Shown here: positions 14,778 through 25,422 of the stretch, one piece after another | How positions within the stretch are numbered: the first letter of the stretch is position 1 | Layout: every line of letters begins with the position of its first letter | Source of the DNA: Salvelinus alpinus | Lineage: Eukaryota; Chordata; Actinopteri; Salmoniformes; Salmonidae | Reading direction: 5' to 3' | Assembly (NCBI RefSeq): GCF_045679555.1 | Contig: NC_092090.1 | Span: forward strand, 33,964,731 to 34,028,730 | Length of the DNA: 64,000 nucleotides | The notes under the pieces: model-generated | The model's database searches: none | Seen by the model: the letters and a program-made list of their open reading frames with translations, nothing else | Told to the model about the DNA's origin: nothing | Made by a program: the position numbers and the translations under genes

Positions 14778-16555
14778 GAAACACCCACCAACAAAGGACC
14801 AAGCAGAGTGGAAAAGGGCAGCGACAGCAGCAGCAGAAACAGACACAGGACTCCTGGACTTGGGAGGAGATCCTGGACAGCAAGGGACCCTGGGTCCAGC
14901 CAGGGGAATATCGCCGTCCCAAGGCGGAGTTGGAGGCAGCGAAGGCAGAGAGGCGCTGGTATGAGGAGGCAGCGCGGCGACGCGGTTGGGAGCCCGAGAG
15001 TCAGACCCAAAGATTTATTGGGGGGCTGCATACGCGGAGTGTGGCAAAGCCGGGTAGGAGACCTGAGCCAACTCCCCGTGCTTACCGTGGAGTGAGAGGG
15101 CGTCGTACTGGTCAGACACCGTGTTATGCGGTGGAGCGCACGGTGTCCCCAGTACGCGTTCTTAGCCCAGTGAGGGCTATTCCACCTCGCCGCACTGGTA
15201 GGGCTAGGTTGGGCATCGAGCCGGGTGTCATGAAGCCGGCCCAACGCATCTGGTCTCCAGTGCGTCTCCTCGGGCCGGCGTACATGGCACCAGCCTTACA
15301 AATGGTGTCCCCGGTTCGCCAGCATAGCCCAGTGCGGGCTATTCCACCTCGCCGCACTGGCAGGGCTAAGGGGACCATTCAACCAGGTAAGGTTGGGCAG
15401 GCTCGGTGCTCAAGAGCTCGTGTACTCCTTCACGGTCCGGTATATCCGGTGCCACCTCCACGTACCAGTCCTCCGGTGGCAGCCCCTCGCACCAGGCTGT
15501 CTCTCCGGGTTCTCTCTCCAGTTGCTCCCACCTGTCCAGCGCTGTCTGAGCTGCCTGCCTGCCCAGCGCTGTCTGAGCTGCCTGCCTGCCCAGCTCTGTC
15601 TGAGCTGCCTGCCTGCCCAGCACCGTCTGAGCTGCCTGCCTGCCCAGCGCTGTCTGAGCTGCATGCCTGCCCAGCACCGTCTGAGCTGCCTGCCTGCCCA
15701 GCGTCATCTGAGCCGCCCGTCTGTCCCGAGCCGTTAGAGCTGCCCGTCTGTCCCGAGCCGTCAGAGCTGCCCGTCTGTCCCGAGCCGTCAGAGCTGCCCG
15801 TCTGTCCCGAGCCGTCAGAGCTGCCCGTCTGTCCCGAGCCGTCAGAGCTGCCCGTCTGTCCCGAGCCGCTAGAGCCGTCCGCCAGACGGGAGCAGCCAGA
15901 GCCGTCCGCCAGACGGGAGCAGCCAGAGCCGTCCGCCAGACGGGAGCAGCCAGAGCCGTCCGCCAGACGGGAGCAGCCAGAGCCGTCCGCCAGACAGGAG
16001 CAGCCAGAGCCGTCCGCCAGACAGGAGCAGCCAGAGCCGTCCGCCAGACAGGGGCTGCGAGAGCCGTCCGCTAGACAGGAGCTGCCAGAGCCAACCAGCC
16101 AGGAGCTGCCAGAGCCAACCAGCCATGACCAGCCAGAGCCGTCAGCCAGCCATGACCAGCCAGAGCCGTCAGCCAGCCATGACCAGCCAGAGCCGTCAGC
16201 CAGCCATGACCAGCCAGAGCCGTCAGCCAGCCGTGACCAGCCAGAGCCGTCAGCCAGCCATGACCAGCCAGAGCCGTCAGCCAGCCAGGAGCTGCCAGAG
16301 CCAGCCAGCCAGGAGCTGCCAGAGCCAGCCAGCCAGGATCTGCCAGAGCCGCCCGCCAGCCAGGATCTGCCAGAGCCGCCCGCCAGCCAGGATCTGCCAG
16401 AGCCGCCAGTTAGCCAGGATCTGCCAGAGCCGCCAGTCAGCCAGGATCTGCCAGAGCCGCCCGCCAGCCAGGATCTGCCCCTCAGTCCGGTGCTGCCCCT
16501 TGGTCCAGTGGGGTTGATATGGAGGGTGGTTGTTGTTAGGAGGCCACGGGGGTAA
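14693..16555 (+). CDS. proline-rich tandem-repeat protein of the LTR element (function unknown)
   Basis: A 620-codon intact ORF beginning at the ATG at 14693, with about the first 28 codons inside the 5' LTR. The N-terminal part (residues 1-100) has an acidic stretch (SSSDEEDDIDY), a Gln-rich run and a motif-rich segment W55-W99 (WTWEEILD, then GEYRRPKAEL and ERRWYEEAARRRGW), likely helical. Residues 100-280 are Arg/Pro-rich with a repeated VRAIPPRRTGRA motif. Residues 281 to about 596 are roughly 35 tandem 9-residue units in successive families: CPALSELPA, CPEPSELPV, SARREQPEP, SASHDQPEP and SQDLPEPPA. No signal peptide, membrane span or pol motif is visible. It may be a gag-like structural protein or a captured host-like repeat protein; I cannot assign a function. 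It overlaps many antisense shadow frames caused by the 27-bp repeats. Confidence 0.8.
   Translation: MSTNHSAYWSDPSRLSSSDEEDDIDYRYRNTHQQRTKQSGKGQRQQQQKQTQDSWTWEEILDSKGPWVQPGEYRRPKAELEAAKAERRWYEEAARRRGWEPESQTQRFIGGLHTRSVAKPGRRPEPTPRAYRGVRGRRTGQTPCYAVERTVSPVRVLSPVRAIPPRRTGRARLGIEPGVMKPAQRIWSPVRLLGPAYMAPALQMVSPVRQHSPVRAIPPRRTGRAKGTIQPGKVGQARCSRARVLLHGPVYPVPPPRTSPPVAAPRTRLSLRVLSPVAPTCPALSELPACPALSELPACPALSELPACPAPSELPACPALSELHACPAPSELPACPASSEPPVCPEPLELPVCPEPSELPVCPEPSELPVCPEPSELPVCPEPSELPVCPEPLEPSARREQPEPSARREQPEPSARREQPEPSARREQPEPSARQEQPEPSARQEQPEPSARQGLREPSARQELPEPTSQELPEPTSHDQPEPSASHDQPEPSASHDQPEPSASHDQPEPSASRDQPEPSASHDQPEPSASQELPEPASQELPEPASQDLPEPPASQDLPEPPASQDLPEPPVSQDLPEPPVSQDLPEPPASQDLPLSPVLPLGPVGLIWRVVVVRRPRG
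15533..16480 (+). repeat. 27-bp in-frame minisatellite inside the retroelement ORF
   Basis: About 35 units of 27 bp, drifting in steps from TGCCCAGCGCTGTCTGAG-type through CGGGAGCAGCCAGAGCC-type to CAGGATCTGCCAGAGCC-type blocks. Unit length is a multiple of three throughout and no stop occurs, so the array expands without breaking the ORF. Confidence 0.92.
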
Positions 16556-16682
16556 TTAAGGAGGCGGACAAAAACATTGTTAAAGTGGGGCCCACGTCCC
16601 GCGCCAGAGCCGCCACCGCGGACAGACGCCCACCCAGACCCTCCCCTAGAGTTTTAGGTGGTGCGCCCGGAGTTCGCACCTT

Positions 16683-16696
16683 GAGGGGGGGGGTTC
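16683..16696 (+). promoter_or_regulatory. polypurine tract of the non-autonomous element
   Basis: GAGGGGGGGGGTTC directly precedes the TGTCACG of the 3' LTR, in the position used to prime plus-strand DNA synthesis. Confidence 0.75.
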
Positions 16697-17077
16697 TGTC
16701 ACGTTCCTGACCTGTTTTCCCTTGTCTTGTATTTATTTAGTTGGTCAGGGCGTGAGTTGGGTGGGTTGTCTATGTGTTGTTTTCTATGTTGGGGTTTTGT
16801 GTGTTCGGCCTGGTATGATTCTCAATCAGAGGCAGCTGTCAATCGTTGTCCCTGATTGAGAATCATACTTAGGCAGCCGGGGTTTCACGTGTGTTTTGTG
16901 GGTGTTTGTCTATCGTGTTAGTGTTTTCACCACACGGTACTGTTTCGGTTTTCTGCACTTCGTTTATTGTTTTGTATTTCAGTGTTCAGTTTCGGTTTTA
17001 ATAAATCTCTGCATATTGGTCCGATCCTTCTCGCCTCTCCTCGTCCGATGAGGAGGACGACATAGACTACCGTTACA
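16697..17077 (+). repeat. 3' LTR of the non-autonomous element
   Basis: A nearly identical copy of 14378-14777, with AATAAA at 17000-17005 and the same 16-bp inverted repeat at 16814-16829 / 16852-16867. An 18-bp segment right after AATAAA is missing; in the 5' LTR this segment holds the ORF start codon. Confidence 0.9.
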
Positions 17078-17452
17078 AAAGGTCAGGTTTTTAGATGGCA
17101 GTTGTGCAATTTAGTTTGTGTGTTTCTTGTTTGAAGTGCAATAGTGTGATAATCAATAGTGTGATAATCTTCTTTAGTGTTTTATTCTGTTTGTGTGATA
17201 TAGGTTGTGTGCAATTTAGTTTTATTTGTGTGTTTTTTGTTAGCAATAGGGTAATAGTGTAATAATTTGATTCTCTTTTTTATTTGTATTTATATACTAC
17301 AAGTTGTTTCTATTTGTCTTTGTTACTTCTTTTTGATATTTATGAGTCTTATTTTTGTATATATTTTCATATTTATATTGTTTTAAATGTTATGATTATT
17401 TATTTGTGTTGTTCCAAAATTACAGCTAGTGCAGAATGGTGCTTTTTTTTGG

Positions 17453-17470
17453 TGGGGGGGGGGGGGGGGT
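17453..17470 (+). repeat. poly-G run of about 18 bases
   Basis: A G homopolymer lies just inside the right terminal repeat of the hAT element. Such runs are also prone to length error in sequencing. Confidence 0.9.
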
Positions 17471-17506
17471 TCGCCCAGGGAGCCATACAAACTAGAACCA
17501 CCACTG

Positions 17507-20500
17507 TGCGCAAAGGTGGTGGAATTATGAGGCTTTGAACACACCGACAGTGTCAATGCACAAAATAGTACGTAGCATCATCTGGATATGTATGCAACAA
17601 AAGTTCAACATTCACCTTCTGCTATACATTCGATAAATCCAATTCATGCACCACACCGAACGCACTGCAACTGCCTCTGCAACACAATGCTGCAAGGCAA
17701 ACACAGTGTTTAATTGGAAATGAATGCAGTTCTGGTGTACCAAAATGCAATGATGCTGTCGGCGTGTTGGAAGCGTGAGGGTCAAGGTCAGAATATGGTG
17801 TAGACACACCTCTGCCACACCTTTATTTCGTCGATCTCCACCCCAAACAAATAGAGGGTGAATAGCATGCTATTCTCATGCTTAAATTCAAGATCAGAAT
17901 ACGCATAGAGAGAAAAGTGCATAAAAAGGTAATTCAATGAAATTTACGCTAGCTTAACTCGGGCTGGAATTCCCACATACTGCACTAGCTGAGAATATGG
18001 TCTCACTTTAATAGGATATTCACCTATACATAGATGCTCAAACTAATAAGAAACGATCAACATGCAACAGTTTGCCTGGGATTAAGGTTATGGCTAGGGT
18101 TGTTGAGCCAGGGTGTGGACATAAAGCCAGGGTTGGGGTTAGAGTTAGGGCTAGTCGATAGTTAGTTGAACAGTTTGTTGATTTTTAAACCATCTGTAGT
18201 GGAATATCCAAAAATATACAAGTGTTACTGATAATATTCTTCATTATACTGCCATGATCCTTACATAAAAAACAAAACAATATTAGACCGTTTTTAAAAA
18301 ACACTAAAGCATTGAGTCATACCACCACGGCCAGGCAACTGTCACGTCACGGATCTTAACCTTTAATGGGTGAACCTGCTGCAGGTTGTAATTCAAAGGA
18401 GCTCTCCATGTTCCATGAGAGACAAACAGGAAGATTGACCACAGCGCCCTATGGGTTACTATGATGCAACATAATATGGAGTGGGAGGGATGGCTAAAAA
18501 CAGCAGCAGCAGAGGAAATTCCATGTGGTTTGGTATAGAGAGAACCAGTCTCCTACAAAATGTGACCCCGATGGGAAGTAGGTGTTGCAATCACTTTTTT
18601 ATTTTTGAGAAACACATGACATCACTGTCTAGAACCTCCTGGCCAGCCTCAGCCTCAGTCCCAGTTCCTCCCTTCTCTTTGCTCACCATCTTATCACGCC
18701 AGCCACAGTGGGAAACTGGAAAACTGATATTCCCCATCAGACTGGGATTATTCACCTTTACTGGCTAAAGGAACACAAATGTTATCCTGGAGTCCTTTAC
18801 AGAGAAAATACAACATCAAAATATAGCAAGAAATGCATAAATGCTACTTATTTCCAGAACAACATCTGTTTGTAATTGAAATTAAGGTCTTGGCTACTGG
18901 ACTGAGATCATTTACTGAGTGAGTGAGCCTGTGGTTCAGGTCCTGTTTGGCTGAAGAAGCACAGCTTCTCCACTCTGTAACCATGGCACTCCTGTGTGTG
19001 GTGTGGCTTCTTTTGGAGCTCTCGCTGCTATGCTTTCAGAAAAGCATTGAACCCACGTCACTCATTTGTCCAATGTCTCAATAATTCATAGATTCATTAC
19101 TTCATGGATATGAAAATAACTGCTGGGCTGGGATCGCCCCATTCCATCTCTATCTCTAAACTCTTCCCCTCGGCTTTGAGGCCAGGACAGACTCTAACAC
19201 CAGGGAAAGAGCTGATGGATGCCTGAAATGAACTGAGAACAGAGACAAGAACCCCTTTTTAAAGACTCTGGTGTGGTAACATAATGTTATATGTTATACC
19301 TGCTGTCAGTAGGAATTCCTGCTTTGGCAGGAAGTGGTGCTACCCCAGTTCCAGCCCCCCTCTACTAGACAGGAAACAGTGGGTCTGGAAAAGCCATCAG
19401 AGTCCACCTCATCCCCCTCTCTCCTCCTCATGATCATGAACAACACAAACCACACGAGTGACAGGTCTACTCAGCCAAGACAAAACACCCACCCACCTCA
19501 GAATTCTTTGTGCATATTGTCATAGAACAAGATCATTATGAGGGTATATGGATTAGAAGACAATACTGAACTACTGAAAACTGATTGGAGTAAGAACAAC
19601 TGTTATCTGGGCAGTTGGACAGTCAGGCAGCTCTATTGGCAAACGTACAAAAATGTACTGAACCATTACAGAATAATGAATCGGATGAATCGCTCTTGTC
19701 TTGGCCAGTGATTTACCATATTTCAGACAGCTGTTCTGTTAGCTCCACAGTCCAGACACACAGAGATTCTGTCACCCCCTTCTCTACCACTATCCCTCTC
19801 TCCCTCTCATCACTCCATCCATTGGCTCTTGACTGGAACAACGACCATCATGCATTCTGCTCTTGTGTATGCAGCAAAGAGCTTAGGTAGCGCACAATAT
19901 GTTATTTTAGTTTATTTTCAGTATTGTGTTTTGTGTACATTTATACCACTATCACCCTGATGGTTTTGGACTGCAGGTTCAAACATTTTATCGAAAGATT
20001 TAAGTATTACTGCCACCTTGTGGTTAAAGGCAACTCTCACCTGTGCTTGCACATTCACCCATTTTAATTTAACCTCAGCACCAAAAAGTAGGGGGGAATC
20101 AGCATAAGGTACAGCTATCAAAGATTGATCTTGTGAACACTCACCTATTCTTTATTTACAACAAACTCCTCAATTTATATTGAGACCAACTAAAGAATCT
20201 CTCTAAAATGATCACCATAATGTAAATCCAAAAATCGAAACGGAAAATGGCCTGTTGACTGTGTGTTAGCGGAAATAGGTGTGGATCGTGTTGCTGCGCC
20301 ACAGGGTGTCACTGTGAGGCAGTGGACGGCCGCCACATCTATGCATCACCACTGGAACACAGCTAAAGACAAGTGAATGGTGAGATGAAATCCATCAGTC
20401 AAGCAAAAAGCCGTTTCCAGATACGGCAGAGCTCACATGGAGCTTTCAATGAAAGAAAGGACCAGACGAGAGGAAAACACAGAGCCATAGCCTCCAGAAG

Positions 20501-21985
20501 GTCCATCAGAGCCATAGCCTCCAGAAGGTCCATCAGCGCCAACAGCCTCACATTAAGCCATGATAGCTTTCTAAAAGGTGGGCTGGTCCAAGGCGTTTCC
20601 TACTAGGAATAGGTGATGACGTTGTGTCTTTAAATCCTCACTCTGTGAGGTTGTTTACCCCAGCAGTAAAACAAAACCAATCCTGTTACTGGTCAAATGG
20701 CCATTATCACACATTTCTCACCCCAAGCACAGGACAATAAAGAGTGGGTGTGGAAAGAGCCATTGATGACAGGTTAAACAAGCATCAACTATATGACTCG
20801 ATGTGTGTGTGCTTGAGTGCGTGTGTTTGTTCCTCCAGGTGTGGCGTGCCCAGCTAACCCGCAGTAATGAGTGTAATTTGCTGGTCATAGTCCAGGCTTG
20901 TGACAGGCAGCACTAAGCAGAACAGACCCTTTGCTGCATACCATAAGTAATAGTCACACAGGCAAAAGACAATCACTGGGTAACGGCCGATTCGCTTCCC
21001 ATTAGGGTCTATAAACGCCTCATTCCCACTTTGCCTAATTACCCAATTAAAGCTTACTCTGCAGATTTGTCTCTCTCTCTCCTCTTCCCCTTTGGACTAT
21101 GCATGTGGTGCCATTCTTACCATTGCCATTTGGAAATAACAGAGGACATCAGGACAAGCAGGTTTGGTTTAGTATTCAATAAACATCAGTTTATATTTTA
21201 TGACATTTTAGATTAGTTCATTTGGCTCTTTTGATGGAGACTGTTGAATGTGTGTATCCAGCTCTAGTGTATTACAGTGTACATTAGTGTGTGAACCAAA
21301 CAGGTGACAGCAGAAAGCCCTGGAGCTAATTCTGGGCAGACAATCTTAGCCGTAAATGAATTGCAGCTGTCTTACAATGACAGAAGTCCCATGGAGGGGG
21401 GCATCCCGGGCCAAGCTTTCTGCTGATGTGTGTGAGAGAGAGGTGGGGTGTTTGGACCGCCACTGTTGCTGCCGACCAACTGTCACAAGGAAACGTTCCT
21501 TTCCTGATTTGGACTGAAAATGCTGACTGATTAATCTCAACTAGAGCTTTAATTATATCCTTTATAATGCTATGGGTGTGAGTCAGTGGCAGGAAAACAG
21601 CTTCCTACAATTCTACACATTTTGGCATGGGGCAAAGAGAAAACATTTCAGTTTCATGTCTAAAATTATGCTATTCTACACATTTGCCATGAAGCTGAGA
21701 GAAAATGTTGTGGTTTTACAGCTAATTTCCTGTCATTCTAAAAGTTTTTGCCATGGCTTATGACGTGTTTATATGCTATTATCTTTATTTTAAGGGGGTT
21801 GGGAGGCCCCCAGAGCCCGTGTCCCCCCCACGCCTTGCGGGTGTGTATGGTATGCCAGTGGTGTGTGTCTAGCTGTTCTTCCTACAGCCCCGTTTATAAC
21901 TGGTTCTAACATGCATCCTTTGTCTTGATATTGTCCACATTCTGATTGTGCCCACAGACAGGCGTAGACAATTTAAAAACCCAGA
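17507..21985. other. non-coding stretch, no gene recognised
   Basis: Short frames only. A 27-bp direct duplication (AGAGCCATAGCCTCCAGAAG start) sits at 20481-20534. The block around 21570-21840 resembles interior hAT-related dispersed repeat (CTACACATTTGCCATG-type motifs), also seen near 36560-36680. No exon supported. Confidence 0.5.
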
Positions 21986-22141
21986 GGCTGCGTTTAGATA
22001 GGCAGCCCAATTCTGATATTTTTTTTCACTAATTGGTATTTTGACCAATCAAATCAGCTCTGAAAAAGATATGATGTGATTGAACAAATTACCAATTAGT
22101 GGAAAAAATATCTGAATTGGGCTGCCTGTCTAATCACAGCC
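21986..22141. mobile_element. fold-back MITE
   Basis: The arms GGCTGCGTTTAGATAGGCAG... and ...CTGCCTGTCTAATCACAGCC are inverted, and the inner parts (CCCAATTCTGATATT, CACTAATTGGT) pair with AATATCTGAATTGGG and ACCAATTAGTG. The whole 156 bp can fold into one long hairpin. Confidence 0.75.
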
Positions 22142-22833
22142 ATTGTGATCTGATTGTGATTAGATATTCCTGACTACTTCCAGAGGCAGTTAGGGACCCA
22201 TTGTGTCCGGACATCTTACAGTGCAGACGAATCTGTCCAGTGAAAACATTTAACACATCATTATCCCACCCTTTAAAAACATTGACAGTTGGCACTATTG
22301 ACTTCTGGTATTAATGTGTCTTAAAATAAACAAATAAATGTTATTTAGAACAAATATCTGTCAAATAATTAGCATACAGGGATATCTGGTCACAATGCGG
22401 ACACAGTGGATGGATAAGAGACACATTTTAATACCATGTGTAGATGCATCGGCTAATAAGTGGGCACGATCATAATGTAGACAAGATCCAGACGAAGGAC
22501 ACATGTTAGCACCAGGTATAAACGAGGCTTATGTGTTAGGGCAAGGACAATACCAGTATCGCAATACTTGTTAGTATCGTGGCAAGGAAACAAAAAACAA
22601 AGCAGATTTAACTTCTTTAGGAAAACAGCCCTAATGTTGGAAACATACATCATTGTGTTGTCATCCAGAGTCACATTTCTCCAAGCTATAGCACACTATA
22701 TTTTACATACAGCAGCTTTAGGACCAAAGAGTTTGGTCTGCTTTGTGCTGGCCCAGTTATGCGTATGCAAAGAATGAAATATGTTCGTTAGGGAGAAGAA
22801 CGTAGACAGAGATTAGGGAGAAGACCATGTAGA

Positions 22834-23010
22834 TTAGGGGTAGGCAACCCTGGTCCTGTTTTTGATTTAACTGACTTGGAAGACCAGGTGTGTTGAATTT
22901 AGGCAATCACTGAACTGATCGATTAGCTCAGTTGGTCCGGTGTGGTGCCTAGTTGGAACCTAATCCTGCAATACCTGTGGCACAGCAGGAACACGGTTGC
23001 TTACCCCTAA
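22834..23010. mobile_element. fold-back MITE with 6-bp flanking duplication
   Basis: Terminal inverted repeats TTAGGGGTAGGCAACC and GGTTGCTTACCCCTAA (one unpaired position) enclose 177 bp. TGTAGA directly flanks both sides (22828-22833 and 23011-23016), supporting insertion as a unit. Confidence 0.75.
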
Positions 23011-23016
23011 TGTAGA

Positions 23017-25011
23017 GCGATATACAGTATACGGTATACAAATGAGGGTGTGGAACATTGCATTTATTGAGTTTGTCTTGTACTTGTGGGAGTACACAAA
23101 TACAGTGTTTATGAGCTGGTGGCGCCACATCTTGCTCAAGCACAAGCACTGTACAGCTGTTATCGAGCCACATAAATGATAGAAAGCATTTAGCAGTTGC
23201 TCTGTTAGAAAATGAAATATTTACTAGATTGAAACCAGCTTCTAAAAAGCTATTTGCTATCTTTACTTCACTCCGTTAAACTGCTCAGGTGGGGAGAGAG
23301 AGAGATTGAGAGAGAGAGAGATTGAGGGAGAGAGAGCGCTGGAGAAAGAGGGAATGTGATTGCTTAGAGGTGGGTGGATGAGAGAGCGGATCCCATCTGG
23401 CTCTAGCTTGTTACCGCCTGTGAAGTGAAGTGTGCAGGCTGTGTGTCAGAGATAATGGAGGCGCGTTAGACCTGCAGGGTAGAGGGGGCGTTACCGCAAC
23501 GGAGGGGCTCCATGGACCTTGAGACCTACCTCGCAGCTGCAGGCAGGGCTCTCCTGGGACCAGCAGCAGGCGAAGCAGGATGGCGGACTTGGAGGGCTGG
23601 ACTCCTGCTGGGGGTCCAACCAGGGATCCTACAGGCCCTGTGTTGTCTCTCCACATCAGGTGGTGGACTCCAGTGGTACTGTGGGTGGCTGTAGGGAGAA
23701 CAGGAGAACAGGCCATCTGGACTGGGCTGCACTGTAGTGACCACAGAGGATTCAGTCACAGCTCTACTGAGAACTGCTACAATAAGAGCCTGTGTGGGCA
23801 AAACTAAAAACAAGTAAACAAAGAATGGCATGGGAGAATTTCCCTACACTCTTATCTATCTATTTAAAGTACTTTTTCCTTCTCTTTCTTCCGCCTTACT
23901 CTCCCTGCATTCTGTATCTCACCCTTTCTGCGGACCTCTTGGGATGGCTCTGCTTACATGAGTTTCTAAATCCTTTTTTGTGTTGCTTCATTTATTCATT
24001 CTTTGTCTTTGCGCTCCTGGCTTTGCCCAATTCAAAAGGAAAGCCGTGGGTCTGCAGAGAGGAGAACATTGGGAAAATAGCCTTTTGTTGTTCATTTGAA
24101 AGAACAGCTTCCAGTCTGACAAATGGCAGCACTCTGATAGGGAACGACAGGAGTCTGAATACACACACGGCTCTGAACACACTCCAACTCTGATCCTGCC
24201 AATGTTCTGATCTCAAGTGTGTCTTGCTGTGTGGTGAGGATAACCGGCAACAGTCTCAGCACTCCACCTCTCCCGTCAAACTCCAAATGGGAGCAGAGAA
24301 AGACAGGAGGGAAATAACGTAATTCCACACAAAACACAAAACCACCTTTTTCCTCATTCATTTCCATGACATTGGAACAGTTGCTGGAACAATAAACCTC
24401 CATCCATTCCTCGACAGCCTATTGGACATTGTGGGGGTTCTGAATGAGAGGACGTCTGGGTGCTATGAATGCTTATGTTGTGCTGTGTGTCCGACACTCT
24501 TGACCTGTATTCTTGTCGCAGTTTCCATGCACTTGTGCCCCTTGACCCTCTCCAGTGCAATAAGAGCTCAGGGCTGTGCCTGGGATCCCCATGGACTCTG
24601 GGTCCCCATGACCACTCCCTGTTCTTCCTCTGTTCAACAAGGGGCATTGTAGGGGAGCGTCACCTCCATGGAGAGCGGCCACGTGTTCCAGGCAGTCCAA
24701 ACTGTCCTAATGCAGCGTGTGAGGACATGAGGAGATGGGGAGTGGAGGGGCAGACTGAAGGACCGTTGGGAGGGAGTGACACCATCCTCCTGCACAATTG
24801 CTCCACACCTCTATTGTTCAGCCAACTGTTAGGTATTGTGGACGGGTCAGGTTGGATTCAGCCCTGGGGGATAATATGCAGTGTTCCTGTGAGAGTTCTC
24901 CTGTCTGCAACGTGTTTTACAGGCTGAAAGAGGGCCTCTCTATGTACAATGCTGTGGGATAGACAGGGAGAGAGGGAGTTGTCTCATAAGTCTTTCGCCA
25001 GGTGTTTCAAG
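23017..25011. other. non-coding or unrecognised stretch
   Basis: GA-rich near 23290-23350. A GC-richer block at 23400-23790 carries several overlapping short frames on both strands, none with a recognisable domain. I see nothing I can call a gene. Confidence 0.4.
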
Positions 25012-25422
25012 TTTTAATGTCACGTGCATAAGTACAGTGAAATGCCTTTCTTGCATGCTCTAAACACAACAATGCAGTAATCAATAACAATGTAATACTA
25101 AAAATAACATAAGGTAGAACAAAAACACACACAAAAAAAATCGAATCAAACTTTATTTGTCACATGCGCCGAATACAACAAGTGTAGATCTTACCGTGAA
25201 ATCCTTACTTACAAGCCCTTAACCAACAGTGTAGTTCAAGAAGAGTTAAGAAAATATTTACCAAATGAACTAAAGTAAAAAAAATTGTATTTTTTTAAGT
25301 AACACAATAAAATAGCAACGAGGCTATATACAGGGGGTGTCGGTACCGAGTCAGTGTGCGGGGATACAGGTTAGTCGAGGTAATCTGCACATGTAGTTAG
25401 GGGTGAAGTGACACCACAATTG

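Larger units (their letters stand above)
14378..17077 (+). mobile_element. complete non-autonomous LTR retroelement with one proline-rich ORF
   Basis: A 400-bp 5' LTR (14378-14777) and a 381-bp 3' LTR (16697-17077) both start TGTCACG and end GTTACA. A perfect 5-bp target duplication AAAGG flanks the element (14373-14377 and 17078-17082). Between the LTRs is a single ORF with no RT, RNase H, integrase or protease motif, then a GAGGGGGGGGG polypurine tract right before the 3' LTR. It must therefore be copied by enzymes of another element, like LARD-type derivatives. I recognise the same organisation as a frequent salmonid repeat. I could not identify a tRNA primer-binding site after 14777. Confidence 0.88.
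10150..17506 (+). mobile_element. decayed hAT DNA transposon with two nested LTR elements
   Basis: The left end (CTGTAGCGGATTTAGGTATGG, from 10150) and right end (reverse complement CAGTGGTGGTTCTAGTTTGT, ending at 17506) are imperfect terminal inverted repeats of the CAGNGG... type. Both continue into a GCCCAGGG motif. The flanks TGCGTAAA (10142-10149) and TGCGCAAA (17507-17514) match at 7 of 8 bases, as expected for the 8-bp target duplication of hAT elements. Inside are a broken transposase, a solo LTR at 11258-11708 and a full LTR element at 14378-17077. Without these insertions and their extra duplications the hAT element is about 4.2 kb. Confidence 0.85.

Noticed and set aside
15124..16126. 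Minus-strand frames opposite the proline-rich ORF
   Set aside because: Generated by the in-frame 27-bp repeat, which keeps several frames open at once.
18070..18160. Interstitial telomere-like GGGTTAG-type motifs
   Set aside because: Only a few degenerate TTAGGG-like copies, not a tandem telomeric array.
23411..23831. Overlapping GC-rich frames on both strands
   Set aside because: No domain, no consistent splice sites and no codon-level support; not called as a gene.
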